DNA of 64,000 nucleotides. It comes from Hippophae tibetana. Taxonomy: Eukaryota; Streptophyta; Magnoliopsida; Rosales; Elaeagnaceae. The position numbers were made by a program, and so were the translations under genes. The stretch is from assembly GCA_037013495.1 (NCBI GenBank), contig CM072810.1, positions 104,188,898-104,252,897 of the forward strand, read 5' to 3'. Within the stretch, counting starts at the first letter, position 1. Each line of letters opens with the position of its first letter. This document shows, piece by piece, positions 1 to 12,649 of the stretch. The notes below the pieces were generated by a model. The model did not search any database. It was not told the DNA's origin and worked only from the letters and a program-made list of their open reading frames with translations.

Positions 1-1439
1 ATTTCTTGAAATGTTTTATATATATTTTTGAATTCATTTTGTCTATATATTAAACTATTATGAATGTTTGTTAATAAATATTCTATTATATATTGTATTG
101 AAAATGAATAATTTTTTCTTTTATTAAATCTCTTATTTCAAATTTATAAATTAAACTTAAAATTTGGTTTAAATTTTTAACATTAATATTAATAGTAAGT
201 CTAGAGTATATTGTGAATTTTAATTTATGTTGTATCAATTTTTTTTTTATTATTATGATTTTTTATAATTTATATATAATAATTTATTTATCATTTAATG
301 ATATACTATATAATATTTTTACATCTATAATATTAATACTTATTTATTCGTCACGTATTTTTATTTTTTAATATTTAAATTTTAAGATATTAATGATATT
401 ATCCCGTTATAAGCGGGTAAGTCTATGGAAGGTTTGAATTTTGGAAAATCGTTATGAAGATCAGCATATAACCGACCCGCCCTCAAGTATCAATAGAGAC
501 AATTATATGTCATTTGTCCACTAGCTATATTAGTTTAGATGATAACTTACATTTTTCACTTAGGTTAAAAAACATAAAATCAGTAGAGAAATTAAGTACC
601 ATTGCACCCTTTATTCAACAAAGTTACCTACACAAAGTACAACATCGACAATTTAAATATGCATTCTATAAATGATAGATAGATATAAAAAGTGATTTTG
701 TTTTTGGTTTTAAAATTTTCAGAAAAAAAAAAGGAAGAAAGTTCATATGATCTCATGAAAGATGTTTGTTACAGCAGATATCTCTTTCTCAACTGCTGAG
801 TAGATTTGATTCCTTTTATTTTTTTCCCTTCTCCATGTGACTGTACCATTCTGCTACTAACAGATTTTACAAAATAGCTCGCAGGAATTACTCGATCACA
901 TAGCTCTCATTTTCAACGGAGTACTATATATGTGCTTTAACTTCATAGTATATATACAAAGTTAAATTTCTTATTTATTTTTTTCTTTTCTTTTCTATAT
1001 TACACAATAATTAATATTTATATGGATAAATGGATGCCCATCTTTTATTTTTGTCTAATTTATGCGATGTGGTCAAACTGCATCGATGTATTAAAAAATG
1101 ATATTAATAGAATATGTTTATTCGTTCTGCATCAAGTTGGTGTTTGACGTCTAAGAGAAAAATGGTTTGAGGTAGGTAGAGAAACAGAATGTATAATTTT
1201 ATATTTTAAATCTCTTATTAATTAGATATCTTTCTTACGTTGATTTCATCTGAATCACCGTATCAATTTAGTCACTATCAACTAATAATTTTCATATAAC
1301 AAAATTATGTTACATTAATTTTTTTAATTAAATGTGGTTTCACGAAAAAGCTATATCATTGTATTTCTTTATAAATTTAAGATTACTGTGTTGTTTGTTG
1401 ATTAAACTTTGATCATAAAAGCAGAATTGAAAATAAAAA

Positions 1440-1797
1440 TATTTCTAAAATGGATCAAAACTATTTATTTTTTGTCAATTCGATCTCAATCAAATATAAA
1501 AATTTTCAATCCGAATCAAATGTAATGAAACGAGTTTTCCGATTAGATAAGATCATATTGTTATTGAAATTTAATATAATTATGATATGTATAATATTTA
1601 AATATAATACATTATAAAGTAAAATATGTATTTATTTATAATTTAATAGTAAGTTTGAATCAGATATAATGAATTATAAATCTATCCATCTGAATCCGAA
1701 CAGATTGTATAATTTTCAATCTGAATCTTATTCGAATTCAATGGATTAGATCAAATTTTTCAATTTAATTAAATTGATCAGATTGCTCACCCCTAAG
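1440..1797. repeat. Decayed non-autonomous repeat, possibly MITE-like
   Basis: Read on the minus strand this starts with AGGGGTGAGCAATCTGATC and continues with repeated pieces such as TTCGGATTCAGATGG and GATTCGGATTGAAAA. Sequences opening with a short GGGTGNGCAA-like end and made of repeating query-like phrases are common dispersed non-autonomous elements in dicots. No clear terminal inverted repeat or target duplication was found, so the class is inferred. Confidence 0.35.
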
Positions 1798-1814
1798 GCC
1801 ATACCCATTGTATA

Positions 1815-1995
1815 AAAATATTTATTTAAATTTTACTCTCAAATCCTAAATTCTAAACCCTAAACATAAAATCTAAAATTCTAAATCTTAAATCTAAAAC
1901 CCTAAACAATAATACTTATACCCAAAACCAAGACCCAAAACTCTAAACTCTAAACCCTAAATCCAAAACTTAAATTTTTTTATTTTAAATTTGAA
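1815..1995. repeat. Interstitial CTAAACCC (telomere-like) cluster
   Basis: Several exact or near copies of the plant telomere unit (complement of TTTAGGG) occur here, such as CTAAACCCTAAA near 1850-1865 and 1945-1960, among variants like CTAAATC and CTAAAATC. The array is degenerate and mixed, so it is an interstitial telomere-like or telo-box-rich tract rather than a chromosome end. Confidence 0.5.
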
Positions 1996-2341
1996 ACCAT
2001 AAACCTTAAAACTTAATTTTTTTTAATTATGTAATATTTGATGTTGATATGATAGACTAATAATATGATTTCACTTTCATATATTAATATTTGAGTGTTA
2101 TTTTATAAATAATATATAAGAAAAAATTATCAAAATATTTTTTCTTGTTTTTAAATTTTTTTAATATTAAGTAGTATTTTTAAGTAATAATTATTTAAAA
2201 AATAATTTTTAATAATATATATTTTTAGGTGAAAAAAATAAAAATTAAATTATATTATTTAAATTTTAATGAATATAAAAGTATTAAGATAATATATAAT
2301 ATTTTTAATTTCATTAAAATTGTAAACCAAATACTATAATA

Positions 2342-2762
2342 CTTAGGGATGGGCAAAAAATCGTGAATTCGGTTATTTGCGGTTATCCAAACCAACAGTT
2401 CAGTTTTTAACCGATAAATTTCAAGGATGTGAACGATTTTGAGTAAAAATCGAACATGAAACAACGAGTACGGTTTGGTTACGTTATACTAAAAATCGTA
2501 CCCGTACATACTCGAAATTAATTATATTTAGTTAATGAATTTATATATTAAATTATAAATCAAAAATTAATTATATATATTTAATAAATTAAATTATTAT
2601 TTTTTCAAATTTTTTTTCATAACCGTCCCGAACCGTTACCTGCAGGTAAAAAATCGTTCTAAACCGTAACAGTTTTTGTTCAGTTTCAAGTATAAGTTTT
2701 ATAATTCAGTTCGGGGACGATTTTTGATATAACCGTCCCCGCTCATACCCGTGCCTATTCTT
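2342..2762. repeat. Dispersed non-autonomous DNA-transposon-like repeat
   Basis: The left end reads TAGGGATGGGCAAAAAATCG. The right end, on the minus strand, reads AATAGGCACGGGTATGAGCG. The interior is rich in phrases such as AACCGTCCC, CCGTTACC and AAAATCG. This head and tail are typical of common plant MITE-like elements, possibly hAT-related. The inverted ends match only partly and no target duplication is obvious. Confidence 0.45.
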
Positions 2763-3703
2763 AATACTGATAATTTTTTTAATTCCAATGGTCAAATAAA
2801 TATTATAATAATAATATTATTTCCTTTATATTTATTTTTGTTATTTTTTTATTGTGCGAACCAAACTTAATCAAAGTAGATTTTTTTTATATTTTTGTGT
2901 GGTTTTTTTAATTAAGAGGATACATTTATTGAAGGAGTAAATTTGATTAATATATCAATTTTTACTTGCATTTGATAATGAAAATTGTTTTTTTATCAAT
3001 TAGATACATGATTATGTAATAAGATTTATAATTTTAAAAATATGTTATTAATTTTTATCCAAGTTTTTTTTTAATTTATGAAACTTTGTTTTTTGTATTT
3101 TATGAAACTAATTCATATAAAAGTTTATCAAGAGTTACCTTTACTTCTGATTATGTTTCTTTGATAAATTAAATCTTATAATATACATATAAGATTGCAT
3201 GGACAAAAATTTATATACATTTGTAATCACATAAATTATAATATATCATATAATAATATAAATTTAAAAGTAATTAAATTATTTATTTTTAAAAAAATTA
3301 TGAGATATAACTTAGAAATATATATATATATATACACATAATTATATAAAATCATGGCATATAAATTGATATATATATTTATCATTTTTGAAAGTAAAAA
3401 ATGTGATAAAGTAATATTTTAAATTAATAAAATTTAAGATTAATATTATTTTTTATGAAAAAGAATAAATATTAAATAAGAAGTAAAGAGATAAAATAAT
3501 ATGATTAATAAGAATTATAATTTAAAAATAATAAATAAAATTAGACAAAATCATAAATCATAAAAGATGTGGATAAATTATTATTTTTATTATTATCGCC
3601 TATTTTACACGGAAACAGAGACAGATAACAAGTGAACTGAAGTTACGGCTAATAAGAGAAAATTTGGAGAGAGAGAGGAAAAAGGGCCCCAAAAAAATAA
3701 AAA

Positions 3704-5039
3704 CTAAAACTTACTACCGTCCGTTAGCAAGGGGCTAACGGCGGATTCTTTGCAGGGACTGGGTGGCAGACTGGTCTTTCCAGAAGCAACAAGTTGTTGC
3801 ACAAAGTTTTCGATTCTCTGGCCGTTAGTCTCCGTCAATAACCTCTTCCCGCCAAACGTTAGCGATTCTACCCCTCTCTCTTCCAACACCTTTACATTGG
3901 TTTCATTTCCTTTCGTTCTCAGTCCCACTGTCCCTTCAACAACCAATCCATTTGCCTACAAAATTCACAACGTCGTTATTTACTTCGTTACCAAAATCTA
4001 CCATAGAAAACAAATGTTACTACGGTCATTGTTTTTATAAGCAACAAATAAATAAATAAACTAAATAGTAAATATTGAAAAGAGTTAGAAAGAAAAAAAA
4101 AAAACAAATTGTATATACCTGAATTCTGACGTAGTCCGTACGGTTCCAACAGAAAGCATTCCCTAACATCTGGTCAATGGTCTCGGAAACTCCGTCAAAC
4201 ACAATGTCAATAACTGAAGACGTGGAACACTCTCCATTTTGACGGAGCAGTTTCCTTCCGCTCTGGGGTCCGTTTCCAAGCGACAATACTAAAAGATCCT
4301 CAATGCCGTTAACAGACGGAAAATCACGCTTGTTATGCAGCACGTGCGTTACGGCTGAGGCTGTTGGATTGTTCATCACTAGACCACCGTCAATGGCGGA
4401 ACACGATGTACTACCGTCCACAGAACTAAAGTTAAATGCCTTGAAGAGATTCGGCGTCGCAGAAGTGGCACGACAAACCTTCCATAGTTCGAAGTTGAAA
4501 CTCGGTGATTCAGACGCGTCGGCTCGTGAGAAAACGAACGGAGCAGAGCTTTTCAAGTCGAAGCAAGGAACGAGAAGTGGCTTACAAGTATCTTTGAGCG
4601 TTAAGTCCTTACCATCCTCGCTTCTAAACAACTCTTTAAGCACATTATCCATGCTCTTACCGGAGCATCTCCTGCGCCGGCTAAAAACTCCTCCGAACTT
4701 GAACAATTCGGTGTTCTTTTCAGCAATAGCGTTCACTGCGTCTCTAGCAGTGAACAGAGGACGACCGGAACCATCGTCGGCAGCAAGCATGGCGGCTAGG
4801 ATAGCTCCAATGCCGTTTCCAGCAATAAGATCAAAGAAATCAGCGATTTGAGCATGTGGATCTCCAGTCTTGAGTCGGATCTGATCCTCGAGATGGACTA
4901 AAGCAGCCCCGGAGACAATGCCAGTAGTTCCACCGCCGTCAATGCTAAGAATCCGAGTCTTTTTAGTGTTTTCGCAGTGAGACAACCATTTTTGCTCCAA
5001 CTTGGAAAATATCTCTAGCGTTACTTTACTCAGTTCCAT
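3704..5039 (-). CDS. Patatin-like protein, pPLAIII type
   Basis: Two coding exons, 5039-4119 and 3955-3704, join at CAG|GTATAT and TGTAG|GCA to give 390 aa, a usual length for plant patatin-like proteins. The patatin domain begins with the oxyanion motif DGGG at residues 34-37. The nucleophile elbow reads GNGIG at 74-78, with glycine where classical patatins have serine. The dyad aspartate lies in IDGG (Asp217). Group III plant patatin-related phospholipases carry this GxGxG variant and are linked to lipid acyl hydrolysis, cell elongation and cell-wall traits. The glycine and the sequence place it there (family knowledge). The start is the ATG at 5039; the frame is open upstream to 5123, but only through a TTG. 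C-terminal residues 308-390 come from exon 2 and end in a Pro/Ser-rich tail. No signal peptide is seen. Confidence 0.92.
4119..5039 (-). other. Patatin-like gene, coding exon 1
   Basis: This exon encodes residues 1-307, with all three patatin catalytic-site motifs. The donor is CAG|GTATATAC at 4119/4118. The 163-bp intron (4118-3956) has a poly-pyrimidine tract on the coding strand and ends in TTGTAG. Confidence 0.9.
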
Positions 5040-5350
5040 TTTTTTTTCTAATTCCTCCACTTGTATGAATGAGGTTAGGAATTTATTGTTCAAAAACAGA
5101 GATTTTGATTGATCGAAGAACAATAATTAATGGAGAAATAGGGCTTTCAATTTTCACGCTTTGTTGCTGAGTGATACTAATGGATGAAATTGCTATGCTC
5201 TCTGACCTTTTTTTTTTTGTAACTCTCACGTGGAGGAACACACTTTGTGTGCGTGCACTCTCTGGGTAGTTGAGAGTTAAAGAAAGGAAGGACGGAACTG
5301 AAAGAGAGAGTAAGCTTTGAAGCAGATGTAGATGCAGTTATATATACTCG
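5040..5350 (-). promoter_or_regulatory. 5' leader and core promoter of the patatin-like gene
   Basis: A TATA box (GAGTATATATAACTG on the minus strand, 5339-5350) lies about 300 bp upstream of the ATG, placing transcription start near 5310. A G-box core CACGTG at 5227-5232 falls in the predicted leader. A poly-T run near 5209-5218 separates it from the start codon. The assignment rests on position and motif only. Confidence 0.5.
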
Positions 5351-5972
5351 TGTTCATATTTTTATTTTATCTTTTTTATATTTATATAATCTAATAAAAT
5401 ATATATATGTTTTAATGAATTAATTTTTAATTAAAAATTTAGTGAATTTTTTAATCAAATTTAAATTAACAATAAAAAATTTCTTTAAAATTCATTACAA
5501 ATTTTGATAGACAATTTTTATTTATTTTTAAATATATACATATAAAAAAATATAAATACACGTGACATATATGTTAATTAATTATATTTATATAATTATA
5601 TTTAACAAAAACTCTTCTATACTTTTTTTACAAATAAAGGAGATTTAATGATACATTTTTCACTCAAAAAAGTTAAAAAATGCTTTTTTTAAACAAAAAG
5701 AATAAACAACATAATTAGTCTAAAGAAAATTATTATTTATTATTAATATTAAATTATATAATATAATATTATTAATAATTATTTTCAGATATATGCAATA
5801 CAATTATATCTAATAAAAAATTATCATATTATTTATATCGTAATATATTTATTATATACAATAATATCAATTTTATTTTTATAGTAAAATATTGATTTAA
5901 GTTAATAACATTTCATGATTAGATTTTAATTTTTTAAAAGTGATAAAGTCTTGTATATTTTGTAAAAGTTAT

Positions 5973-5977
<5 letters not shown>

Positions 5978-6014
<37 letters not shown>
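5978..6014. repeat. (TA)n microsatellite
   Basis: About 18 uninterrupted TA dinucleotides. Confidence 0.9.
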
Positions 6015-6019
<5 letters not shown>

Positions 6020-6359
6020 TTAATTCTATTATTATTAATATATGATATTTTTTATGATTTTAGTGGTATAAACATAATAAGAAATAGTTTGATATTATAA
6101 ACAAAACACACATAATAATTTAATAATATTGTTGTATGTTTACTCAATTATATGTAAAATCTAAATCTAAATTTATAATTTTTTTTTTGAAAAAATTATC
6201 TACTTATTTTAAATTATGATTTAGTATTTTAATTTTTTAATTATTGTATAATTTATTTAAAATTCTTATTTTTATAAATTAAATAATAAATTTATATTTA
6301 CAGTACTAATAGAATTGTCTTAAAGATTGTATAATAAGTATAAGTTTATTATTTTTATA

Positions 6360-6382
6360 TAATAATAATAATAATAATAATA
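6360..6382. repeat. (TAA)n microsatellite
   Basis: About seven consecutive TAA/ATA units within an AT-rich spacer. Confidence 0.8.
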
Positions 6383-6486
6383 TAATTTTAATTAGAATAA
6401 TTTTCATAATAATTAATTTTATTATTTTAATAATTTTACGCTGTTTTGCACGTGACAATGCGCGTGTTGTTATTGAGTTATGGGAA

Positions 6487-6520
6487 GAGCGAAACCCGGC
6501 TTTATAGCCGGCTTTGCTCT
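6487..6520. repeat. Imperfect inverted repeat (hairpin), CCGGCT...AGCCGG
   Basis: The GC-rich segment contains arms CCGGCT and AGCCGG around a TTAT loop, with outer arms GAGC and GCTC, giving a stem of about 14 pairs with small bulges. It sits in a GC-richer island in an otherwise AT-rich spacer, 35 bp downstream of a CACGTG at 6449-6454. Its function is unknown. Confidence 0.6.
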
Positions 6521-7959
6521 CGCTGGCTGGCTAGCTAGCTCTGGTTTACTTCTTTTATTTTTATTCTTATTTTGGACTCCCTCGTTTACTCACCTTTGAC
6601 TCCCTCACTGTTGCCACTATTTTATTGTTAGTATTTGAAAATATTTGCAATTTGGAATTAGATAACACATTAAGGAAGGAGACTGGAAGTCAATAAGAAA
6701 TGCTCTCTATATTTCCCAAGTATCTTCGCATTAAATCCCTTTCATTTTTTCACCTACGAGGAAATCCACATTTCAGATTCTTTTTTGGTTTTTGGTTATT
6801 ATTATACTTTTTTTAAAAAAAATCATTATTTATTTATTAAAACAAATCCAAATTAAGGAAAGCTAATTTATTAATTTTTTTGCATTGATATAAAAATCAA
6901 TGTAGGCAGAAGTCGACCCTTTGCATTATTTGTAGTCGGAGTTATTAATTATAATTTAGTTAAGTTTGGTGTATGAAATATAAAAATATTAATATAATAT
7001 TTTATATTAAATTTTATTTTTTATTAAGATAAAATAATCTAATCATATAATACAATAAAATAACATATTTAAAATTTATAATAAAAATTACATTTTAATT
7101 ATATTCAATTACATATAATTTCAAAGCGATTTATATAAAATTGATCTAAAAATTCGTAATTTAATTTAAGCGAAATTTTGTATGAAATGATATGACATAA
7201 ATTTTCAATAATAAAAATGTATCAAATGGATATAGAGTGATATTTTTATGATTGAAGTTTTAAATATGTTTTTTTCTGTTATTTTCTTAAAAAAATAATT
7301 CAGTAGTTTTTCTCTCTCCCTCTATTAGTACAATTTAGTTTATACATTAAGCCTTTGGAAAAATCTAAAGAAAAAACTTATCTAAGGAGAAAATCTTTAC
7401 TAAAATCTATTGAAAAAAGATGGAAAATTCTTATATTTATTTTAAAAGTAAAATTTAGATTTCGTAATTATTTTTTGTAATATTTTTGTCCTATTGTTAT
7501 GAAAAGTGACTACATAATAAAAAATAATTAGTTTTTTATGTTTTATGTTTTATTTTTTTCAATTCTTTCAATTACATTTTATTTAATTTATAACAATCTT
7601 TATTTAATAAAATAGAAAAATAAAAAAATATCATTTTTTCATAGATTAAACTATTATAAAAACAAGTACATAATTTAAGTGTTATTTTTACTAAAATATA
7701 AATATAAATTAATTAATAAAATCATAAAAGATAACCAAAATAACTATATGATAAATTAAAACTTAGTTACTAGATAAATAAGATAATTGATAAATATTAA
7801 ATTTTAACTAATATATTGTTAGAAGTGCATTGTAAAAATGAGGAATTTTAGAGAGTAAGTAAACATTAGTTAACCTAAAAGTATAAAAAAAATTCTTTTG
7901 CATAATTGTAAGAGCAAAAAATTAACTATTTAAAAATTTAAATTTAATTATTCAAGATC

Positions 7960-8345
7960 ATAAAATGTTGTTAACGAGTTGACTCAAGAATATGAAGCCT
8001 ATTTAAATATAAAATGTCTAAGGTTTAATTTTCAATTATGATTACGTGAATAGTATAGTTATTTTCCAATTTTTTTTGATAAAATGCTTAAAATTTAAAT
8101 TTGAAACTAAAATTTAAAGTTAAAATAAATTAATTATGTTTTAAGTTGGTTAACCCTTGTAACGATGAGTTGTAGCTGTGCTTAATCAAAATGACTAACC
8201 CTTGTAACAATGAGTTGTAGCTAGGTAAACGGCATAAAACTTATGTGATCATATAAAAGGCTTGAAATTCAAATCTTAATTATAAATGTGTGAGTACTAA
8301 TAATGTAGTTATTTAAAAAAATATACATAATTTTAGTAAAAATAA
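7960..8345 (+). repeat. Two decayed SINE-like (tRNA-derived) copies with a 45-bp tandem repeat
   Basis: Two segments end alike in GTGNRTANTA...TAGTTATTT (near 8060 and 8305). Each has a tRNA-like B-box candidate upstream; the second reads GGCTTGAAATTCAAATC. Between them TAACCCTTGTAAC, an AATGAGTTGTAGCT-like phrase and their flanks occur twice at 45-bp spacing (8151 and 8196). Both copies are degenerate and no terminal target duplications were found. Confidence 0.35.
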
Positions 8346-9559
8346 ATAAAAATTTATTTAAAATAATACTATTATTTTTTATTTTTGTTTTAGATTTAAA
8401 GATTTTATTCATCTCTAATTTTTTATTAAATTTACACGTAGATCTTTAATCTTTTGAAGTATATAATTTGGTCTTCAAACATTTAAAACTTTATATATAT
8501 ATCTTAAATTTTTAAATATTATAGTATAGTTCATAAAATTTTAAAAATTTACATATAAGTCCAAACTTAACTACTAAAATACATTTATGAATTAAAATTT
8601 ATAATCTATACGTAAAGTTTTAAAAGTTTGGTTATTAAATCCCGCGATTTAAATATTTATGGACCTGAATGTGAAGTTTTAAAAATTTAAAAACAAAATT
8701 AACAAATTTTGTTTTATTAAACAATACCCTAGAATTTTTAGTTCTAATAAGTTAATAGAGTTCAATTTTTATGTGTAATTTTTTGTGGGTGAAATAAGTA
8801 TTTTTATATAAATGTTACCTGAGCTTAATTTAAATCCTAATGAGTCAAAAAGTATCAATTTTTGGAGCCAAAAAGAGAAAAATACATTAAAATTCAAAAG
8901 AAGATATAATTTTGGTGGAGATTAAAGAGGAGATTGATGCTACAATTTAAGAGATTGATTGTATTTCTTCTTCTCCTCATCCTCCTTTCTTTATCAATTT
9001 TTATATTTTTTATGAAAATATGAGCTTTATAAACAAAATTATGTCTAACTAATTTATTTATCTAGGTGTCTTACGAACCTAATATTTTACATGCGATGAT
9101 TTAATATTTTACCTCAAATATGATTTAAATTTAATTATATTATTTAATATAATTTTTATATTATTAATTATTTGGCCAACAATCAATCTATATAAACAAT
9201 TAAATAAACTGAGAGAATTATTTAAGTCTTGATTAAATAACAACGATAGTTTCTAAGTAAAGATGTATGTAATTCATAATTGATGAACTTAATTAGTAGT
9301 ATGCAATTTAATTAACTTGAGAATGTGATTAGGTTAATACTATATGATGTGTAGTTTATTTTAGAAAGGAATACATGCTAAGTTAAATTTAATTAATCAT
9401 GTAATTGATTAGTAATTACATTAGAGAGATTTTAGTGATTCATATGTTTAAAAAATTAAGAGGTTAAATATTTTATAGTATATATTTTTAACTGCTAATT
9501 TTGAGTTAATTAATTATTGTTATTTATTTTTAAGAGTGATGGTTGGTTTAGCCTCAGGC

Positions 9560-10930
9560 TATATGACAATCATAAATTTATTGAAGACTTCCCAAGTCAA
9601 ACATGAATTGGCATCTTTCATGGTCACTTTATTGTTTTGTTTTGTTAACTTTCTCTCTCTTTAGTGTAGTATGTTGGAAAAGAGTCAAATTTGCTCATGA
9701 GAGGCAGGAATTCATTGATTAATTATTTGCTCTACATCATAGAGAGCGAAGTTGTGAGAGATTGATCATTACAAAGAGGATTGCACAATAGGATCTGTGA
9801 CTTACTTCATCCATTCTTGAGACTTTTGATGGTAGCATGGTTCTTTATGGAAAGAATGTCTTACCAATACATTTGAATTCATGAATCAGTTCTTAGAGGA
9901 ACAAGGTTCAGACAGAGGATGAACATATTCTTGGGAAGAAAACAACATAACTACCACTCGCTAGGTCGAGGTGACAGATGAAGCCCCACTTTCTCCTCTA
10001 GTTAAGGACTTTGTCATGAAGGATAGACTCTGTATATACATCTTTTTCATGCACTTTATCCACTTGTTTTTCTTGAAGTTTAGGAGCTAGAATGGCTAAG
10101 ATGACTAGACATAGAGCTGTGAAGTTGTTAGATAATTCTATAAAGATACAATCTGTTGTTCATAAGTTCATTTCTGAGGCCTAGGCTTCCTCTGATCCCA
10201 TGAAAAGTGATTGCTTATGTCATCATTGTTGAGAGAGATTGGGCCTTATCTTCACTTGAACGGGCCTACGAGGACAACAACATGATTCTAATGCATTGAA
10301 GGAAGCAAAACAAGTTTAAAAAGCTATAGAGAAAGCTCTTGCAACTTTAGAGAAGGCTCGTGTGGTTGTAGAGAAAGCTCTTGAGATTTCCAATGGTCAA
10401 TTTCAAGTAGAGTTGGCCATAAAGAATTCTCGAATAAAGGATTTGGGTGCCAAGATACATACATTGACTCAACATCTTGAAGTTGTAATTGAAGAAGTAG
10501 TGGATTACTACCTCGATTGAGAAGACTTTAAGGCTGACACTAGAGTTGCTTGGGCTCACGACTATGAGTCCACAAAGAGAAGGTTACAAAAGTCTACCCA
10601 ACCTTAATTCTTTCCCTATGAAACTGGTCAAATTACACATGTTATAATTGAGTATGGTGAATATGATAAAAGCTTAGATGTTGAGAGGAGTGAGATCCTA
10701 TATGAAGCAAAAATTTAGACTTATATTGATGTTGGGAATGAGGCCTAACCCCAATCAAATGTGTTGTTTTGTCAAGAGGTGCCAATAGCAATGACCATCG
10801 TAGAACTTAAGAGTTAGAACTCGATAAGCATTTGAAATTTTAATCAAATGAGATCAACACTTTACTTTTAACTTTTTTGTACTTCATACTTTACAATTTT
10901 TGGTTTGCTTGTTGATACGAAACCTATAAA
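9560..10930 (+). pseudogene. Decayed coding region with a coiled-coil segment (retroelement-like)
   Basis: Base composition rises above the flanks, and a plus-strand frame is readable at about 10270-10605. It encodes a charged, alanine- and glutamate-rich helical stretch (AIEKALATLEKARVVVEKAL, then QVELAIKNSRIKDLGAKIHT) and ends KRRLQKSTQP before a stop. The frame is broken by at least a TAA near 10316 and a TGA at about 10518. An AWAHDYE phrase follows the second break. Coiled coils of this kind occur near the gag of some plant LTR elements, so this is probably a decayed retroelement fragment. I do not recognise a family with confidence. Confidence 0.45.
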
Positions 10931-12649
10931 TCCCTTGTGAGTGACTCTATATAATTATTAAAAATAAACATTTTTGTCATATAATAATTTAAAATTATGT
11001 ATTTTAACCCTAAAACTAAAGTGTATTTTTTACACTAAAATGTCTTATTTTCATAAATAATGGGATCATTTGTGTCCATTCATAAATTACGGAACTAAAG
11101 TGTATTTTTTACATAATATCAAGACCCGTAAAACCTTTACCTCAACAAATATATATATAAAGTTAACTTACCAAAAATAAATAAAATAAACTATATATTA
11201 TAAGTTTAAATCATATTTTATAAACTTTTTGATAAAATTACATATATTTTTTAAATCATATTGTATAATTGATTTAAGATTTTTGTTTTTTTATCAATTA
11301 AGTAATAAGTTATTAAAACATTGCAGTTATTTTAAAAGCTATTTAAAATATTAACATAATGTATTCTTAATTTGTTTACATAATAATAATAATAACAATA
11401 TTGTAATTTTAATTAATATTAGTACATTAATCACATTTTTACATTTTACTCCTTATTGTTGCTTTTTTTAAACCATATTAATAAGAATTTGATAGATGAA
11501 TAAAAAAAAGTTGGAAGAAGTTGAAAAAAGTAAAATATTTAAGTAATTAAAATTAACAAAATTGAAATATATTGAATAAAATATTCAAAAATATAACAAG
11601 AAGAAAATTAAAATACTTTCACTTAAAGCAAAGTGACCAACATGCGAATTTGTGAAAGAAAAATAATACAAGTGCACTTTTTTCTTATTTTACAAGGTAA
11701 TAATAGCTAAAAAAAATATTTATGACTCCTTAAAACTTATAAAAAAATCCTTCATGTTAAAAACTCATTTTGATACAAATAAAAACTCCAAACTAACAAT
11801 TTTAAATTGAACATGCTCAAGCTAAACTCCAACAAATTAAATCCTTTAATATAAAACTCTAACTAGTTAAACTTTATCCAATGTTATTAAACATTATTTT
11901 TATTGATATAAATTTTAAGATGCTATTTTCTTTAATTTTCAATAAATAAAAAATAAAAATTTACTTCAACTTCTCAAAAACGGTAAAACTTTGAGAGTTA
12001 GGACAAACAAACAAAGCAGCGCTCGCATATTCTTCAGGTTTTTTTTTTTAACCAAGTCGAATATTACTTTTTCCCACTCAATCTGATCTAATAAAACTAG
12101 ACTTATTGCGTAATATCAGTGTTTCTGACCTTTGCTACTTCCTGTGTTATGTTTCAGGTACATACTGGTAGCTACAGTATAACAAAGCAAAATAAAAATT
12201 ACTTTAAAATTCAAAGCCAAAAGGAGAACAGTGCAAATGTGAATTATTATTTTTTAATCCTACTCAAATGTGAATTACCTAAGTGAAGTTATTGGTAGAC
12301 AAATAAACCATGTGCATAATCTTTATACAAACACATAAGAAAAAGGGCAGAAAGCAAAATAGGAGACAACCAACGTAACAAATGATCGAACCATCCAATA
12401 ACATCATTTGAACACCTGCAATAAGTTAACCAGATGAAAATATTTAGCAAAATTAATTATTGCAAACTCTTGAATTAAAAAAGACTGGCCACAACTGAGT
12501 AGCATTAATCCAACAAAATATGTTCCAATTCATCTTCTTTATTTAGCTTTACAGTGGCCACTAGATTTCAACAACTGGCCTGACACTGGTTCTAAGTTAT
12601 CACTTTCATGTTGAAATAATCCTTAGTTTGCTAGTTTTTGATATATCAT

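Larger units (their letters stand above)
1..3600. other. AT-rich intergenic spacer
   Basis: No coding region can be supported here. Every open stretch is short, AT-driven and without recognisable domains. The stretch holds two decayed repeat copies and a cluster of CTAAACCC-like motifs, listed separately. Poly-A/T runs and TA-rich tracts fill the rest. Confidence 0.7.
5351..9560. other. AT-rich intergenic spacer with microsatellites
   Basis: No gene is supported. The stretch contains a (TA)n tract at about 5978-6014, a (TAA)n tract at about 6360-6382, a short GC-richer island at 6430-6600, and two decayed SINE-like pieces around 7960-8340. The remainder is AT-rich with many stops in all frames. 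Confidence 0.65.

Noticed and set aside
4303..4851. Open frame on the plus strand inside the patatin-like gene
   Set aside because: Antisense shadow of exon 1, which has the catalytic motifs in the minus frame. No independent signal was seen.
5040..5123. N-terminal extension of the patatin-like protein
   Set aside because: The frame is open to 5123 but begins with TTG. The first ATG is at 5039, where the family-like start is found.
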